Below, in pieces: positions 10,706 to 21,077 of a stretch of DNA of 64,000 bases. The notes under the pieces are model-generated. The model was not told the origin of the DNA. It was given only the letters and a program-made list of their open reading frames with translations, and ran no database searches. Each line of letters opens with the position of its first letter. The first letter of the stretch is position 1. The translations under genes and the position numbers were made by a program. Source of the DNA: Bufo bufo (lineage: Eukaryota; Chordata; Amphibia; Anura; Bufonidae); assembly GCF_905171765.1 (NCBI RefSeq), contig NC_053395.1, forward strand, positions 184,468,156 through 184,532,155, in the 5' to 3' direction.

Positions 10706-11177
10706 GGCCTCCTGCACACGACCGTATGGCTTTTTCAGTGTTTTGCGGTCTGTTTTTCACGGATCCGTTGTTCCGTTTTTTGTTTCCGTTTCTGTTCCGT
10801 TTTTCCGTATGGCATATACAGTATACAGTAATTACATAGATAAAATTGGGCTGGGCATAACATTTTCAATAGATGGTTCCGCAAAAAACAGAACGGAAAC
10901 GGAAGACATACAGATGCATTTCCGTATGTGTTCCGTTTTTTTGCGGACCCATTGACTTGAATGGATCCACGGAACGTGATTTGCAGGCAATAATAGGACA
11001 TGTTCTATCTTTAAACGGAACGGAAAAATGGAAACGGAATGCATACGGAGTATATTCCGTTTTTTTTTGCGGAACCATTGAAATGAATGGTTCCGTATAC
11101 GGACCGTATACGGAACGCAAAAAATGGCCAGTAAACGGGGGGGGGGGGGGGGGGGGAACGGTCGTGTGCAGGAGGCC
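10706..11177. mobile_element. TTA-flanked MITE, TGCACACGACCG group (472 bp)
   Basis: Both termini are GGCCTCCTGCACACGACCG and both are flanked by TTA (10703-10705, 11178-11180). The interior is an A/T-rich palindrome built from 'ttccgttttt' and 'cggaacggaaa' blocks. A run of about 19 G lies at 11139-11157. The ends are the same as those of the 2.1-kb element at 2540, but the interior differs. Confidence 0.8.
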
Positions 11178-11180
11178 TTA

Positions 11181-11424
11181 GAGGGGTTTTCTGGGATTTT
11201 GACACTGAAGACCTATCAAAATAGGTCATCAGTATCTGATTGGTGGGTGGTCGACATCCGGGACCCCCGCCAATCAGCTGTTTGAGAAGGCACTGGTGCT
11301 CCTGTGAGCGCCGCAGTCTTCTTCGTGCTTACGAAGCACAGTGCCGTACATTGTATAGCGGCTGTTCTTGGTATCGCGCTCAGCCCCATTCACGTCAATG
11401 AGTATCAAAATTCCAGAAAACCCC
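11181..11424. repeat. hairpin MITE ('gaggggttttctggga' ends)
   Basis: The left end 'gaggggttttctgggattttgaca' starts directly at the TTA that also flanks the preceding MITE. The right end is 'tatcaaaattccagaaaaccccttta' near 11401-11427. The inner sequence 'gatcggtgggggtcc' type is shared with 5338-5776 and 58192-58592. Confidence 0.6.
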
Positions 11425-11429
11425 TTTAA

Positions 11430-12416
11430 CATATTCTTTTATCATGTGTTCTCCTGTGGATATGCCATAAATGTCCAGGTTGGAATACCCCCTCAAGGCT
11501 TCATTCACACACACTTTTTTGTGGTGTTTTTTTTTTTTTTGCTTGTGGAAAAAAATATATATATTTATGTGTTTTTACAAGCAAGTTCGGAGGCTTTTTT
11601 CATGCAGACATTTGACTGCTTTTTTTTTTCTGAGAGAAGAAGATGGAGAAACAACCCACACAATGCCACTTCTAGAGCTTGAACCTAAGAAAAAGAGAAA
11701 AAACTTTGTATTCATATTTCCCAACGGAATTTTAGCTAACATCTGGTAGCAGCGTTTAAAAAATAAAATAAAAAATCCACAGAAAAAGTCACAAAATAGA
11801 ATGCTGTGGTTTAAAAAAAAAAAAAAGTGCTATTCTAAGACTGTTTAGATGAGTCCTGACCTAAATACTGCACAGGAGAGAAGAAAAAACTCTCGAGCTC
11901 CCCATAATCTAAAATAAAAAGTGTACAACCCAAAAATAAAGTATCTACCAAAACAAAAGAATTCTTCAGTTCTCCCACCACCAGCCTAGTCTCTTCTACT
12001 GTCATAATGACATCAAGTGACCACAGCGGCCAATCGCTACGGCAGGATGCTTAGTCACTAAGGATGAAACATCTCCACAGTCCTGTGACATTCTTATGGT
12101 GCACACGCAAAGTTCACTACAATCTAAGGCCTTATTCAGACAAGCGAGTTTACCATCCAAATGCAATGCATGAAATGGAATAGCATGAATGGATAGCATC
12201 CAGGCTGAATCCTAACCCATTAATTTCAATGGGTCTGTGTACATGAGCTTCATTTATCACTAACCATCTCTGCGTTCAGGAAAAATGGCATCATGTTCCA
12301 TATTGTCCATTTTTCACGCAGCCCTGGCCTTACAGAACGGGACCTGCTTGAAAAACGGAAGGCTTCCGGATACAATGAGTTTTTCACTGATGGTTGTTAG
12401 GAGATGATGAGTGTAA
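11430..12416. other. unassigned AT-rich non-coding stretch
   Basis: No gene is recognised. It has long A and T runs (11527-11540, 11812-11825). 'aaggcttcattcacacacac' at 11494 and 'aaggccttattcagacaagcgag' at 12126 are eroded ends of the TAA-type MITE group. Open frames here are short and look like chance. Confidence 0.4.
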
Positions 12417-12745
12417 GGCCCCAGTCACACGACCGTATTTTTGGTTCGCATTTGATGCACTTTTTTTGCGGATCGGATGGGGACCCACTCATTTCAATAG
12501 GACTGCAGAAGATGCAGACAGCACACCGTTGCACTGTCCTCATCCGTATGTCCCTTCCGCAGCCCCGCAATCCGCAGCCCCGCAAAAAAAAACTAAAACG
12601 AACATTTCCTATTCTTGTCCTCTTTTGCAGACAAGAACAGGCATTTCTAACAAAGGGTGGGACTTGCTGATCCATAAAATGCATAACGCACGTGGTCGGT
12701 ATCCGTGTTGTCAGTATACCCAATTTGCATTGTGTGAATGCCCCC
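12417..12745. mobile_element. TAA/TTA-flanked MITE, CACACGACCG group
   Basis: The left end is 'ggccccagtcacacgaccgtat' after TAA; the right end is 'ttgtgtgaatgccccc' before TTA. The internal phrases 'ggacccactcatttcaatagg' and 'ttcttgtcctcttttgcagacaagaacagg' are the group's usual ones. No ORF is meaningful. Confidence 0.6.
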
Positions 12746-12984
12746 TTATTCTTTAGTTTTTCCTTACGCGGGGTCAAAAACTGACTGCATCGGCACAGAA
12801 AAAAACGGAAACACTGAACGCAACTGCAGATAAAACTGATTGAACTTGCGCGCAAAATCATTGTTTTCCCTGAACAGATCCTGACACATCCTGTATCGCT
12901 TATGTGAAAGAGACCTAAACATCATATCGACAAGGTGCACAGCAGAACTTTATTCAGTTTTGTATTTCCCTTTTGGATCACTTA

Positions 12985-13336
12985 GGCTAGTTTCACATTA
13001 CAGCAGGGGAGTCCGGCAGGCTGTTCTGGCGGGTGAAGAGCCTGTCTGATCTGTCTTGCCGCTAGTTCCCATTGACTATAATGGGGCCGGCGGTGGAGTT
13101 CCAGCTGCGGTGCGGCAGCGCACGGCGAGAGGCAGCCGGACTAAAAGTACTGCATGTCGTACTTTTAGTCCGGCTGCCTCTCGCCGTGCGCTGCCGAAAC
13201 TCCGCCCCCGCTATAGTCAATGGGGACGGAGCGGCAGTCCGGGGGCACACGTGAACTAGCAGCAAGACGGATCCGACAGGCTGTTCACCCGCCAGAACAG
13301 CTTGTCGGACTCCCCTGCCGTAATGTGAAAGTACCC
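12985..13336. mobile_element. TTA-flanked palindromic MITE (352 bp)
   Basis: TTA at 12982-12984 and 13337-13339 flank ends 'ggctagtttcacattacagc' and 'gccgtaatgtgaaagtaccc'. The element folds around about 13160: 'tggcgggtgaa' at 13027 returns as 'ttcacccgcca' at 13284, and 'gcacggcgagaggcagccgg' at 13119 returns inverted at 13172. It belongs to the same TTA-type group as the elements at 26113 and 40033. Confidence 0.75.
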
Positions 13337-13389
13337 TTAGGGGTCAATTTCTATTAATGGAAAGACTTCTTCAGGATGTGTCCACTTAA

Positions 13390-13682
13390 GGCTGCATTCA
13401 CACGTCCGTGGTGTGTTGCGGACCCGCACCACACCAGCCCGGCACCCCCATAGAAATGCCTATTCTTGTCCGCAAGCTGCGGACAAGAATAGGACATGCT
13501 CTATCTTTTTGCAGAGCAGCGGACCCAAAGATCGGGGCCGCGCACCGCAAATGCGGATGCGGACAGCACACTGTGTGCTGTCCGCATCCATTCCGTCCCC
13601 ATAGAGAATGAATGGGTCCGCACCTGTTCCAAAAAATTGCGGAACGGATGCGGAACCATTTTGCGGACGTGTGAATGGAGCC
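13390..13682. mobile_element. MITE of the CACACG(A/T)CCG group
   Basis: The left end 'ggctgcattcacacgtccgtgg' follows TAA; the right end 'gacgtgtgaatggagcc' precedes TAG, so the target duplication is imperfect. The inner inverted pair 'ttcttgtccgcaagctgcggacaagaa' (13460-13490) forms a strong hairpin. No coding capacity. Confidence 0.65.
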
Positions 13683-13752
13683 TAGACTCTGAATTTGTAC
13701 ATGGAAAATTTACAGATTTTACAGCACCAGCAAAGCAGATGAGGTTTTAAGA

Positions 13753-14232
13753 GGGGCTCTATACCGGAAAAGAACTGATCAGGTATATCCCCATGCATTC
13801 TGAATGGAGAGTAATCCGTTCAGGATGCATCAGGATGTCTTCAGTTCAGTCGTTTTGACTGATCAGGACAAAGATAAAACCGTAGCATGCTACGGTTTTA
13901 TCTCCGTCGAAAAAAACTGAAGACTTGCCGGAATGCCGGATCCGGCATTTTTCCCCATAGGAATGTATTAGTGCCGGATCCGGCATTCAAAAAACCAAAA
14001 TGCCGGATCCATCCTTCCGGCCTGCGCATGCGCAGACCAGTAAAAATGTGAAAAAAAATATAAGACGGATCCGTCTGTCCGCATGACAAGCGGAGAGACG
14101 GATCTGTTCTTGCAATGCATTTGTGAGACGGATCCGCATCCGGATCCATCTCACAAATGCTTTCAGTCACATCCAAATCGGCGGATCCGGCGGGCAGTTC
14201 TGGATCACACTGCCGCAAGTGTGAAAGTAGCC
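13753..14232. mobile_element. MITE of the 'TTTCACACT' group, left end truncated
   Basis: The right end 'gccgcaagtgtgaaagtagcc' precedes TTA at 14233-14235. The left part starts inside the element at 'ggggctctataccgg'. The interior shares 'gccggatccggcatt', 'catgcgcagac' and 'tttgtgagacggatcc' blocks with 26113-26626, 40033-40332 and 43702-44180. Confidence 0.65.
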
Positions 14233-15120
14233 TTACACAGGGTAAAATTTGCACAAATCCATAGCAAACTCTGCGTCAAATTTTCCTGTAATTCAAGTGG
14301 ATTTTTCACAGATCCACAATAAAAAGATTGGAATTTGCTGCAAGTTACATCCTGTGTGGACAGACCCTTATTTTTTTTACAAGATGTTATGAGATATGAA
14401 ACTACAAAGCATTTCTTCGTTTTTACACAGGGCAGCATATTCTAGGTATACGTTTTTCCCTTGGTCATCTCTATAGAAGTTGAAAAGCACAAGAGAAAAA
14501 CACCACGAAAGAATGTAACCACCCCCCTCCTCATACCACTAAGAAAACTGAGTAAAGAAAGCTTTTTGTAGCAGTTTTTGAGCCAAGCCAATTGTTTTTC
14601 TGCACCGTGGGTTTTAAAACTGCAAGTGGAAAAAAACACGCCATGTAAATTACCATGCGGTTTTCCCATGGATATAAATGGGAGGTGTACTCCAAGTATT
14701 TTCAATGCAGATTTTATGTGTGGAATCCTTGTGAAAATCCACAACAAAAAAAACCTGTGTGAACTCAACCTTAGACCTCCTGCACACGACTGTATCCGTT
14801 TTGTGGTCAGCAAACCGCAGATCTGTATATTACGGATGCGGCCCGTGTGCATCTCTCATTTTTCACAAGCCCCATTGTAGAAATGCCTGTTCTTGTCCGC
14901 AAAAGGGATAGAGCCGCACAGAAGCGGACAGCGCGTGGATGACATCTGTGTGCTGTCCACATTTTTTGAGGCCCCATAGAAAGAAATGTGTCCACATTCG
15001 ACCCGCAAAAAATGCAGATTAGATGCGGACAAAAAATATATTTGCATATTATATTTGAGTCAAAATCTGCTGTGTATTCCAAGGCAGAAACCGCTGTAGT
15101 TTCTGCATTGGGCTTTCATT
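14233..15120. repeat. MITE-derived non-coding stretch
   Basis: 14233-14760 holds sequence I cannot assign. From about 14770 ('gacctcctgcacacgactg') to about 15040 lies a 3'-decayed member of the TGCACACGACCG group with the usual 'ttcttgtccgcaaaa' and 'tgtgctgtcc' blocks. No gene is seen. Confidence 0.5.
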
Positions 15121-15161
15121 TTAACCCTTAGGATACCAGCGCCGTACATGTACGGCGCTGG

Positions 15162-16241
15162 AAGTGGGGTCTGAAATCCCAGCGCTGTAGAGCTACGGAG
15201 CTGTGTACACCCGGTCCCTGAGCGAAATCGCTTGGTGACTGGGGTACGATGGCTCCTCTGTACGGCAGGCAGCCATGTTTCCTAGGGGCACAGGGAGGTA
15301 TTTCCGCCCCCCCTGCAGCCCCGATCGCTGCTATTGGCTGGATTCCGCAGACATGAGCATCGCAGCTCTGGCTGCGATACAGAGCTGCAGGGGCGGGGCT
15401 TGTCTGTCATGTGGAGGTGACCGGTGCTGAACAAGTCAGTACCTGTCTCCTCCTAGGTCAGGCAGGGGACACCAGTGTTTTGGGTCCCCTTCCAGCGCTG
15501 CTATTGCCTGGAACAACGCTCCAGCCAATGGCTGCGCTATAGCTGCACAGGAAGAGGCAGAACTTCCCTGCATGCAGCCATTTTAGCTGGTGACTATGTG
15601 CAGATAGGTTCTGTGTCTTTCTGTGCTGCTGTTGGCTTGCTGGGACTTGTGGTGCACCACCACTGCGATTTAACCCTTTCCTGCTGAAAGAAGAAGAAAA
15701 GAACAAAAGAAGAAAGAAGAAGAAAATCTGGAATAGCCACAGATTTAAATTTTTCATTTGCAGCTGTTCCAGATCCCTAAACTACCCTCTGTTCCTGTCC
15801 CTTCCCTGGCCCCACCATCCTTTTATTTACGGACGCCATTTGGTCCGTGCACTTTTTTTTGGTCTTTTTATTACATTTTTTTTACCATTTTCCAGCTCTG
15901 CACCACTTTTTCTGCGTGCGAGCTGTGACCACCAAGTGCTGTTCAGTGCGTACCTGTCTGATCAGCACCTGGGGATTATTTCTGCTGATTTATTTGCCAA
16001 TTTTTCATTTTTTGGGTTAAAAAAGAAGAACTGGTCGTTCTAACAATTTTTAGCCAGTGTTCACTGCAGTGAAGTTTTATACTACAGTTTTTGCACGCAC
16101 GCACGATCTGTGTGCGTGCGTGCATGATGCAGAGCACCGATCAGTAGTGCGCTCAGTAGCATCTGCACATTTTTGAGATTTTTTTATATTTTTTCTTGGT
16201 GTGAAAAAATACCTGCAGTTAGTGGTAGTTAGTTAGATATA
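15162..16241 (+). other. 5' non-coding region of the piggyBac-type element
   Basis: No coding sequence belongs to this stretch. It contains several short inverted repeats (for example 15363-15387), a GAA-rich run at 15690-15727 and a hairpin of repeated gcac/gtgc at 16095-16125. Part of 16080-16170 is repeated imperfectly at 20745-20835 just before the transposase ('gcaccgatcagtagtg' occurs in both), so the leader is internally duplicated. Confidence 0.5.
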
Positions 16242-17284
16242 CACTCACCTAAAGAATTATTAGGAACACCATACTAATACGGTGTTGGACCCCCTTTTGC
16301 CTTCAGAACTGCCTTAATTCTACGTGGCATTGATTCAACAAGGTGCTGATAGCATTCTTTAGAAATGTTGGCCCATATTGATAGGATAGCATCTTGCAGT
16401 TGATGGAGATTTGAGGGATGCACATCCAGGGCACGAAGCTCCCGTTCCACCACATCCCAAAGATGCTCTATTGGGTTGAGATCTGGTGACTGTGGGGGCC
16501 ATTTTAGTACAGTGAACTCATTGTCATGTTCAAGAAACCAATTTGAAAAGCTTTGTGACATGGTGCATTATCCTGCTGGAAGTAGCCATCAGAGGATGGA
16601 TACATGTTCTCATTCTGTTTACACCAAATTCGGACTCTACCATTTGAATGTCTCAACAGAAATCGAGACTCATCAGACCAGGCAACATTTTTCCAGTCTT
16701 CAACAGTCCAATTTTGGTGAGCTCGTGCAAATTGTAGCCTCTTTTTCCTATTTGAGGTGGAGATGAATGGTACCCGGTGGGGTCTTCTGCTGTTGTAGCC
16801 CATCCGCCTCAAGGTTGTGCGTGTTGTGGCTTCACAAATGCTTTGCTGCATACCTCGGTTGTAACGAGTGGTTATTTCAGTCAACGTTGCTCTTCTATCA
16901 GCTTGAATCAGTCGGCCCATTCTCTTCTGACCTCTAGCATCCACAAGGCATTTTTGCCCACAGGACTGCCGCATACTGGATGTTTTTCCCTTTTCACACC
17001 ATTCTTTGTAAACCCTAGAAATGGTTGTGCGTGAAAATCCCAGTAACTGAGCAGATTGTGAAATACTCAGACCGGCCCGTCTGGCACCAACAACCATGCC
17101 ACGCTCAAAATAGCTTAAATCACCTTTCTTTCCCATTCTGACATTCAGTTTGGAGTTCAGGAGATTGTCTTGACCAGGACCACACCCCTAAATGCATTGA
17201 AGCAACTGCCATGTGATTGGTTGACTAGATAATTGCATTAATGAGAAATAGAACAGGTGTTCCTAATAATTCTTTAGGTGAGTG
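16242..17284 (-). mobile_element. Tc1/mariner-type transposon B, copy 1 (1043 bp)
   Basis: The TIR CACTCACCTAAAGAATTATT lies at the left and its inverse ends at 17284. TA at 16240-16241 and 17285-17286 flanks it. Copy 2 of the family (32283-33502) is 177 bp longer because copy 1 lost an internal block of the transposase. The right TA is immediately followed by the TIR of transposon C. Confidence 0.93.
16274..17136 (-). pseudogene. Tc1-type transposase, element B copy 1 (deleted, frameshifted)
   Basis: The protein starts MGKKGDLSYFERG at 17136. The N-terminal helix-turn-helix (SISQSAQLLGFSRTTISRVYKEW) is followed by a second DNA-binding segment. First catalytic Asp is in NVAWSDESRF, second in FQQDNAPCHK, and the Glu in [12 protein letters not shown]. 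Compared with copy 2 it lacks 171 bases (57 codons, in frame) between the first and second Asp, joined at a short repeat tgtaYccatc. A further 7-base deletion just after FQQDNAPCHKA shifts the frame near 16545. Loss of the block between the two Asp residues would make the protein inactive even without the frameshift. Confidence 0.88.
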
Positions 17285-17401
17285 TACAGTCGTGGCCAAA
17301 AGTTTTGAGAATGACACAAATATTAGTTTTCACAAAGTTTGCTGCTAAACTGCTTTTAGATCTTTGTTTCAGTTGTTTGATATATTTCATGTAGTGAAAT
17401 A

Positions 17402-18980
17402 CACTGCTGAAAAAAATAAAGGGAACACAAAAATAACACATCCTAGATCTGAATTAATTAAATATTGTTCTGAAATACTTTGTTCTTTACATAGTTGAAT
17501 GTGCTGACAACAAAATCACACAAAAAAAAAAATGGAAATCAAATTTTTTAACCCATGGAGGTCTGGATTTGGAGTCACCCTCAAAATTAAAGTGGAAAAA
17601 CACACTACAGGCTGATCCAACTTTGATGTAATGTCCTTAAAACAAGTCAAAATAAGGCTCAGTAGTGTGTGTGGCCTCCACATGCCTGTATGACCTCCCT
17701 ACAACGCCTGTGCATGCTCCTGATGAGGTGGCGGACGGTCTCCTGAGGGATCTCCTCCCAGACCTGGACTAAAGCATCTGCCAACTCCTGGACAGTCTGT
17801 GGTGCAACGTGACGTTGGTGGATAGAGCGAGACGTGATGTCCCAGATGTGCTCAATTGGATTCAGGTCTGGGGAACGGGCGGGCCAGTCCATAGCATCAA
17901 TGCCTTCGTCTTGCAGGAACTGCTGACACACTCCAGCCACATGAGGTCTAGCATTGTCTTGCATTAGGAGGAACCTAGGGCCAACCGCACCAGCATATGG
18001 TCTCACAAGGGGTCTGAGGATCTCATCTCGGTACCTAATGGCAGTCAGGCTACCTCTGGCGAGCACATGGAGGGCTGTGCGGCCCTCCAAAGAAATGCTA
18101 CCTCACACCATTACTGACCCAATGCCAAACCGGTCATGCTGGAGGATGTTGCAGGCAGCAGAACGTTCTCCACGGCGTCTCCAGACTCTGTCACGTCTGT
18201 CACATGTGCTCAGTGTGAACCTTCTTTCATCTGTGAGGAGCACAGGGCGCCAGTGGCGAATTTGCCAATCTTGGTGTTCTCTGGCAAATGCCAAACGTCC
18301 TGCACGGTGTTGGGCTGTAAGCACAACCCCCACCTGTGGACGTCGGGCCCTCATATCACCCTCATGGAGTCTGTTTCTGACCGTTTGAGCAGACACATGC
18401 ACATTTGTGGCCTGCTGGAGGTCATTTTGCAGGGCAACGGCAGTGCTCATCATGTTCCTCCTTGCACAAAGGCGGAGGTAGCGGTCCTGCCGCTGGGTTG
18501 TTGCCCTCCTACGGCCTCCTCCACGTCTCCTGATGTACTGGCCTGTCTCCTGGTAGCGCCTCCATGCTCTGGACACTACGCTGACAGACACAGCAAACCT
18601 TCTTGCCACAGCTCGCATTGATGTGCCATCCTGGATAAGCTGCACTACCTGAGCCACTTGTGTGGGTTGTAGACTCCGTCTCATGCTACCACTAGAGTGA
18701 AAGCACCGGCAGCATTCAAAAGTGACCAAAACATCAGCCAGGAAGCATAGGAACTGAGAAGTGGTCAGGTCACCACCTGCAGAACCACTCCTTTATTGGG
18801 GGTGTCTTGCGAATTGCCTATAATTTCCACCTGTTGTCTATACCATTTGCACAACAGCATGTGAAATTGATTGTCACTCAGTGTTGCTTCCTAAGTAGAC
18901 AGTTTGATTTCACAGAAGTGTGATTGACTTGGAGTTACATTGTGTTGCTTAAGTGTTCCCTTTATTTTTTTTGAGCAGTG
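17402..18980 (-). mobile_element. Tc1/mariner-type transposon A, copy 2 (1579 bp)
   Basis: The ends match copy 1 at 6341-7904, flanked by TA at 17400-17401 and 18981-18982. It is inserted in the left part of transposon C. It differs from copy 1 by scattered substitutions and lacks that copy's 1-base and 16-base coding deletions. Confidence 0.93.
17659..18729 (-). pseudogene. Tc1-type transposase, element A copy 2 (one nonsense codon)
   Basis: This copy has the same domain order as copy 1: helix-turn-helix, basic GRRR hinge, then the catalytic core. First Asp in VLLTDERRF (copy 1 has TDESRF), second in LLMQDNARPH, Glu in [12 protein letters not shown], with a complete C-terminus ending GGHTHY. 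The only break I see is a TGA at about 18103-18105 where copy 1 has the Trp of MMWGG. The gene is thus read as two open segments, 18729-18103 and 18090-17659. It is the best preserved A-type transposase in the window but is still a pseudogene as it stands. Confidence 0.9.
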
Positions 18981-19049
18981 TATAATTACACGCACTTCAT
19001 ACGTTTCAAAGGCTTTTATTGACAATTACATGACATTTATGCAGAGTCA

Positions 19050-20505
19050 GTATTTGCAGTGTTGGCCCTTCTTTTTCAGGACCTCTGCAATTCGACTGGG
19101 CATGCTCTCAATCAACTTCTGGGCCAATTCCTGACTGATAGCAACCCATTCTTTCATAATCACTTCTTGGAGTTTGTCAGAATTAGTGGGTTTTTGTTTG
19201 TCCACCCGCCTCTTGAGGATTGACTACAAGTTCTCAATGGGATTAAGATCTGGGGAGTTTCCAGGCCATGGACCCAAAATGTCAACGTTTTGGTCCCCGA
19301 GCCACTTTTGCCTTATGGCACGGTGCTCCATCGTGCTGGAAAATGCATTGTTCTTCGTGCTGGAAAATGCATGGTTTTTTGGGATTAAGTTAATTTTCAT
19401 GGCAAAGAAGGACTATGCAATTCATCTGATCACTCTTCATAACATTCTGGAGTATATGCAAATTTATATTATAAAAACTTAAGCAGCAACTTTTCCAATT
19501 TCCAATATTTATGTAATTCTCAAAACTTTTGGCCACGACTGTATATATAAATGCATTGTTCTGAAAAAGAAGGGCCAACACTGCAAATACTGACTCTGCA
19601 TAAATGTCATGTAATTGTCAATAAAAGCCTTTGAAACGTATGGGATAGGCATATGGCTATCCTTCATATAAGATAGGGCCAGGGGCTATCCATAGTATTC
19701 AGATATATTGGGCAGACTAGATGGGCCAAATGGTTCTTATCTGCCGACACATTCTATGTTTCTATGTTTCACCAAACTGTTGTTGGATTGTTGGAAGAAG
19801 TTGCTGTTGGAGGTTGTTTTGGTACCATTCTTTATTCTTGGCTGTGTTTTTGGGCAAAATTGTGAGTGAGCCCACTCCCTTGGATGAGAAGCAACCCCAC
19901 ACATGAATGGTCTCAGGATGCTTTACTGTTGGCATGACACAGGACTGATGGTAGCGCTCACCTTTTCTTCTCCGGACAAGCCTTTTTCCAGATGCCCCAA
20001 ACAATCGGAAAGAGGCTTCATCGGAGAATATGACTTTGCCCCAGTCCTCAGCAGTCCATTCACCAAACTTTCTGCAGAAGATCAATCTGTTCCTGATGGG
20101 TTTTTTTTTAGAGAGAAGTGGCTTCTTTGCTGCCCTTCTTGACACCAGGCCATCTTCCAAAAGTCTTCGCCTCACTGTGCATGCAGATGCGCTCACACCT
20201 GCCTGCTGCCATTCCTGAGCAAGCTCTGCACTGGTGGCACTCCGATCCCGCAGCTGAATCCTCTTTAGGAGACGATCCTGGCGCTTGCTGGACTTTCTTG
20301 GACGCCCTGAAGCCTTCTTAACAAGAATTAAACCTTTTTCCTTGAAGTTCTTGATGATCCTATAAATTGTTGATTGAGGTGCAATCTTAGTAGCCACAAT
20401 AACCTTGCCTGTGAAGCCATTTTTATGCAACGCAATGATGGCTGCACGCGTTTCTTTGCAGGTCACCATGGTTAACAATGGAAGAACAATGATTTCAAGC
20501 ACCAC
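19050..20505 (-). pseudogene. Tc1-type transposase of element C (split, decayed)
   Basis: The long segment 20505-19762 encodes a helix-turn-helix (ETRAAIIALHKNGFTGKVI), a second HTH (SATSAELAQEWQQAGVSASACTVRRRL, in two pieces) and the first catalytic Asp in KVIFSDEASF. It ends at QQQFGE. The protein resumes below 19345 with FQHDGAPCHKAK (second Asp) and SPDLNPIEN (Glu), with stop codons and frameshifts in between. About 420 bp of inserted or rearranged DNA separates the halves. It is a dead gene of a family unlike A and B by sequence but with the same DDE layout. Confidence 0.82.
19640..19767. repeat. retroposon-like tail with TCTATG repeats
   Basis: The sequence 'ttgggcagactagatgggcc' followed by 'aaatggttcttatctgcc' and terminal 'ttctatgtttctatgtttc' looks like the 3' tail of a LINE or SINE that ends in a short tandem repeat. 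I recall such a tail as common in frogs, but I cannot name the family. It lies inside the rearranged block of transposon C. Confidence 0.45.
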
Positions 20506-21077
20506 CCTCCTTTTAACATGTCAGGTCCTTTAATGACAGCAATGAAATACAGTGGAAAGGTTTTTTGGGATTAAGTTAATTTTCATGGCAAAGAAGGACT
20601 ATGCAATTCATCTGATCACTCTTCATAACATTCTGGAGTATATGCAAATTTCTATTATAAAAACTTAAGCAGCAACTTTTCCAATTTCCAATATTTATGT
20701 AATTCTCAAAACTTTTGGCCACGACTGTATATATAAATTTCAGTTAGTGTGAGTTCAGGTGTTTGCACAAACGCACCATCTGCGTGTGTGCATTTTGCAA
20801 CTACTAAGCACCGATCAGTAGTGTCCATTACTGATTGCGTCTGCTCAGTTTTGCACTGCAAGTTGTATTTTTTTCAGAAAATTTTTTTTTTTTGCATTGT
20901 GCAGAAAAGACTTTCTGTTTTGCAGAAAACACTTTCTTTTTTTTTTTTTACAACTTTTCTTCTAAATTTAATTTCAAATTTATTACAAGCCCCTTCACCT
21001 GTGAAAACACTACATACACACCCCTCACACTAAATAAAGGTTTACACATTTCACACGTTACACCCCAAAAAAAAAAA

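Larger units (their letters stand above)
17287..20727 (-). mobile_element. Tc1-type transposon C, rearranged and interrupted
   Basis: The TIR CAGTCGTGGCCAAAAGTTTT starts at 17287, with inverse copies ending at 19541 and again at 20727. Transposase sequence on the minus strand is split: the N-terminal and central part at 20505-19768 joins logically to the C-terminal part below 19345. 19346-19767 is extra sequence containing a duplicate of the element's right terminus, a piece of its left part in inverted orientation and a retroposon-like tail. Transposon A copy 2 is inserted at 17402-18980. Both right termini are followed by the same 'tatatataaat', so the flank was duplicated too. Confidence 0.8.
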
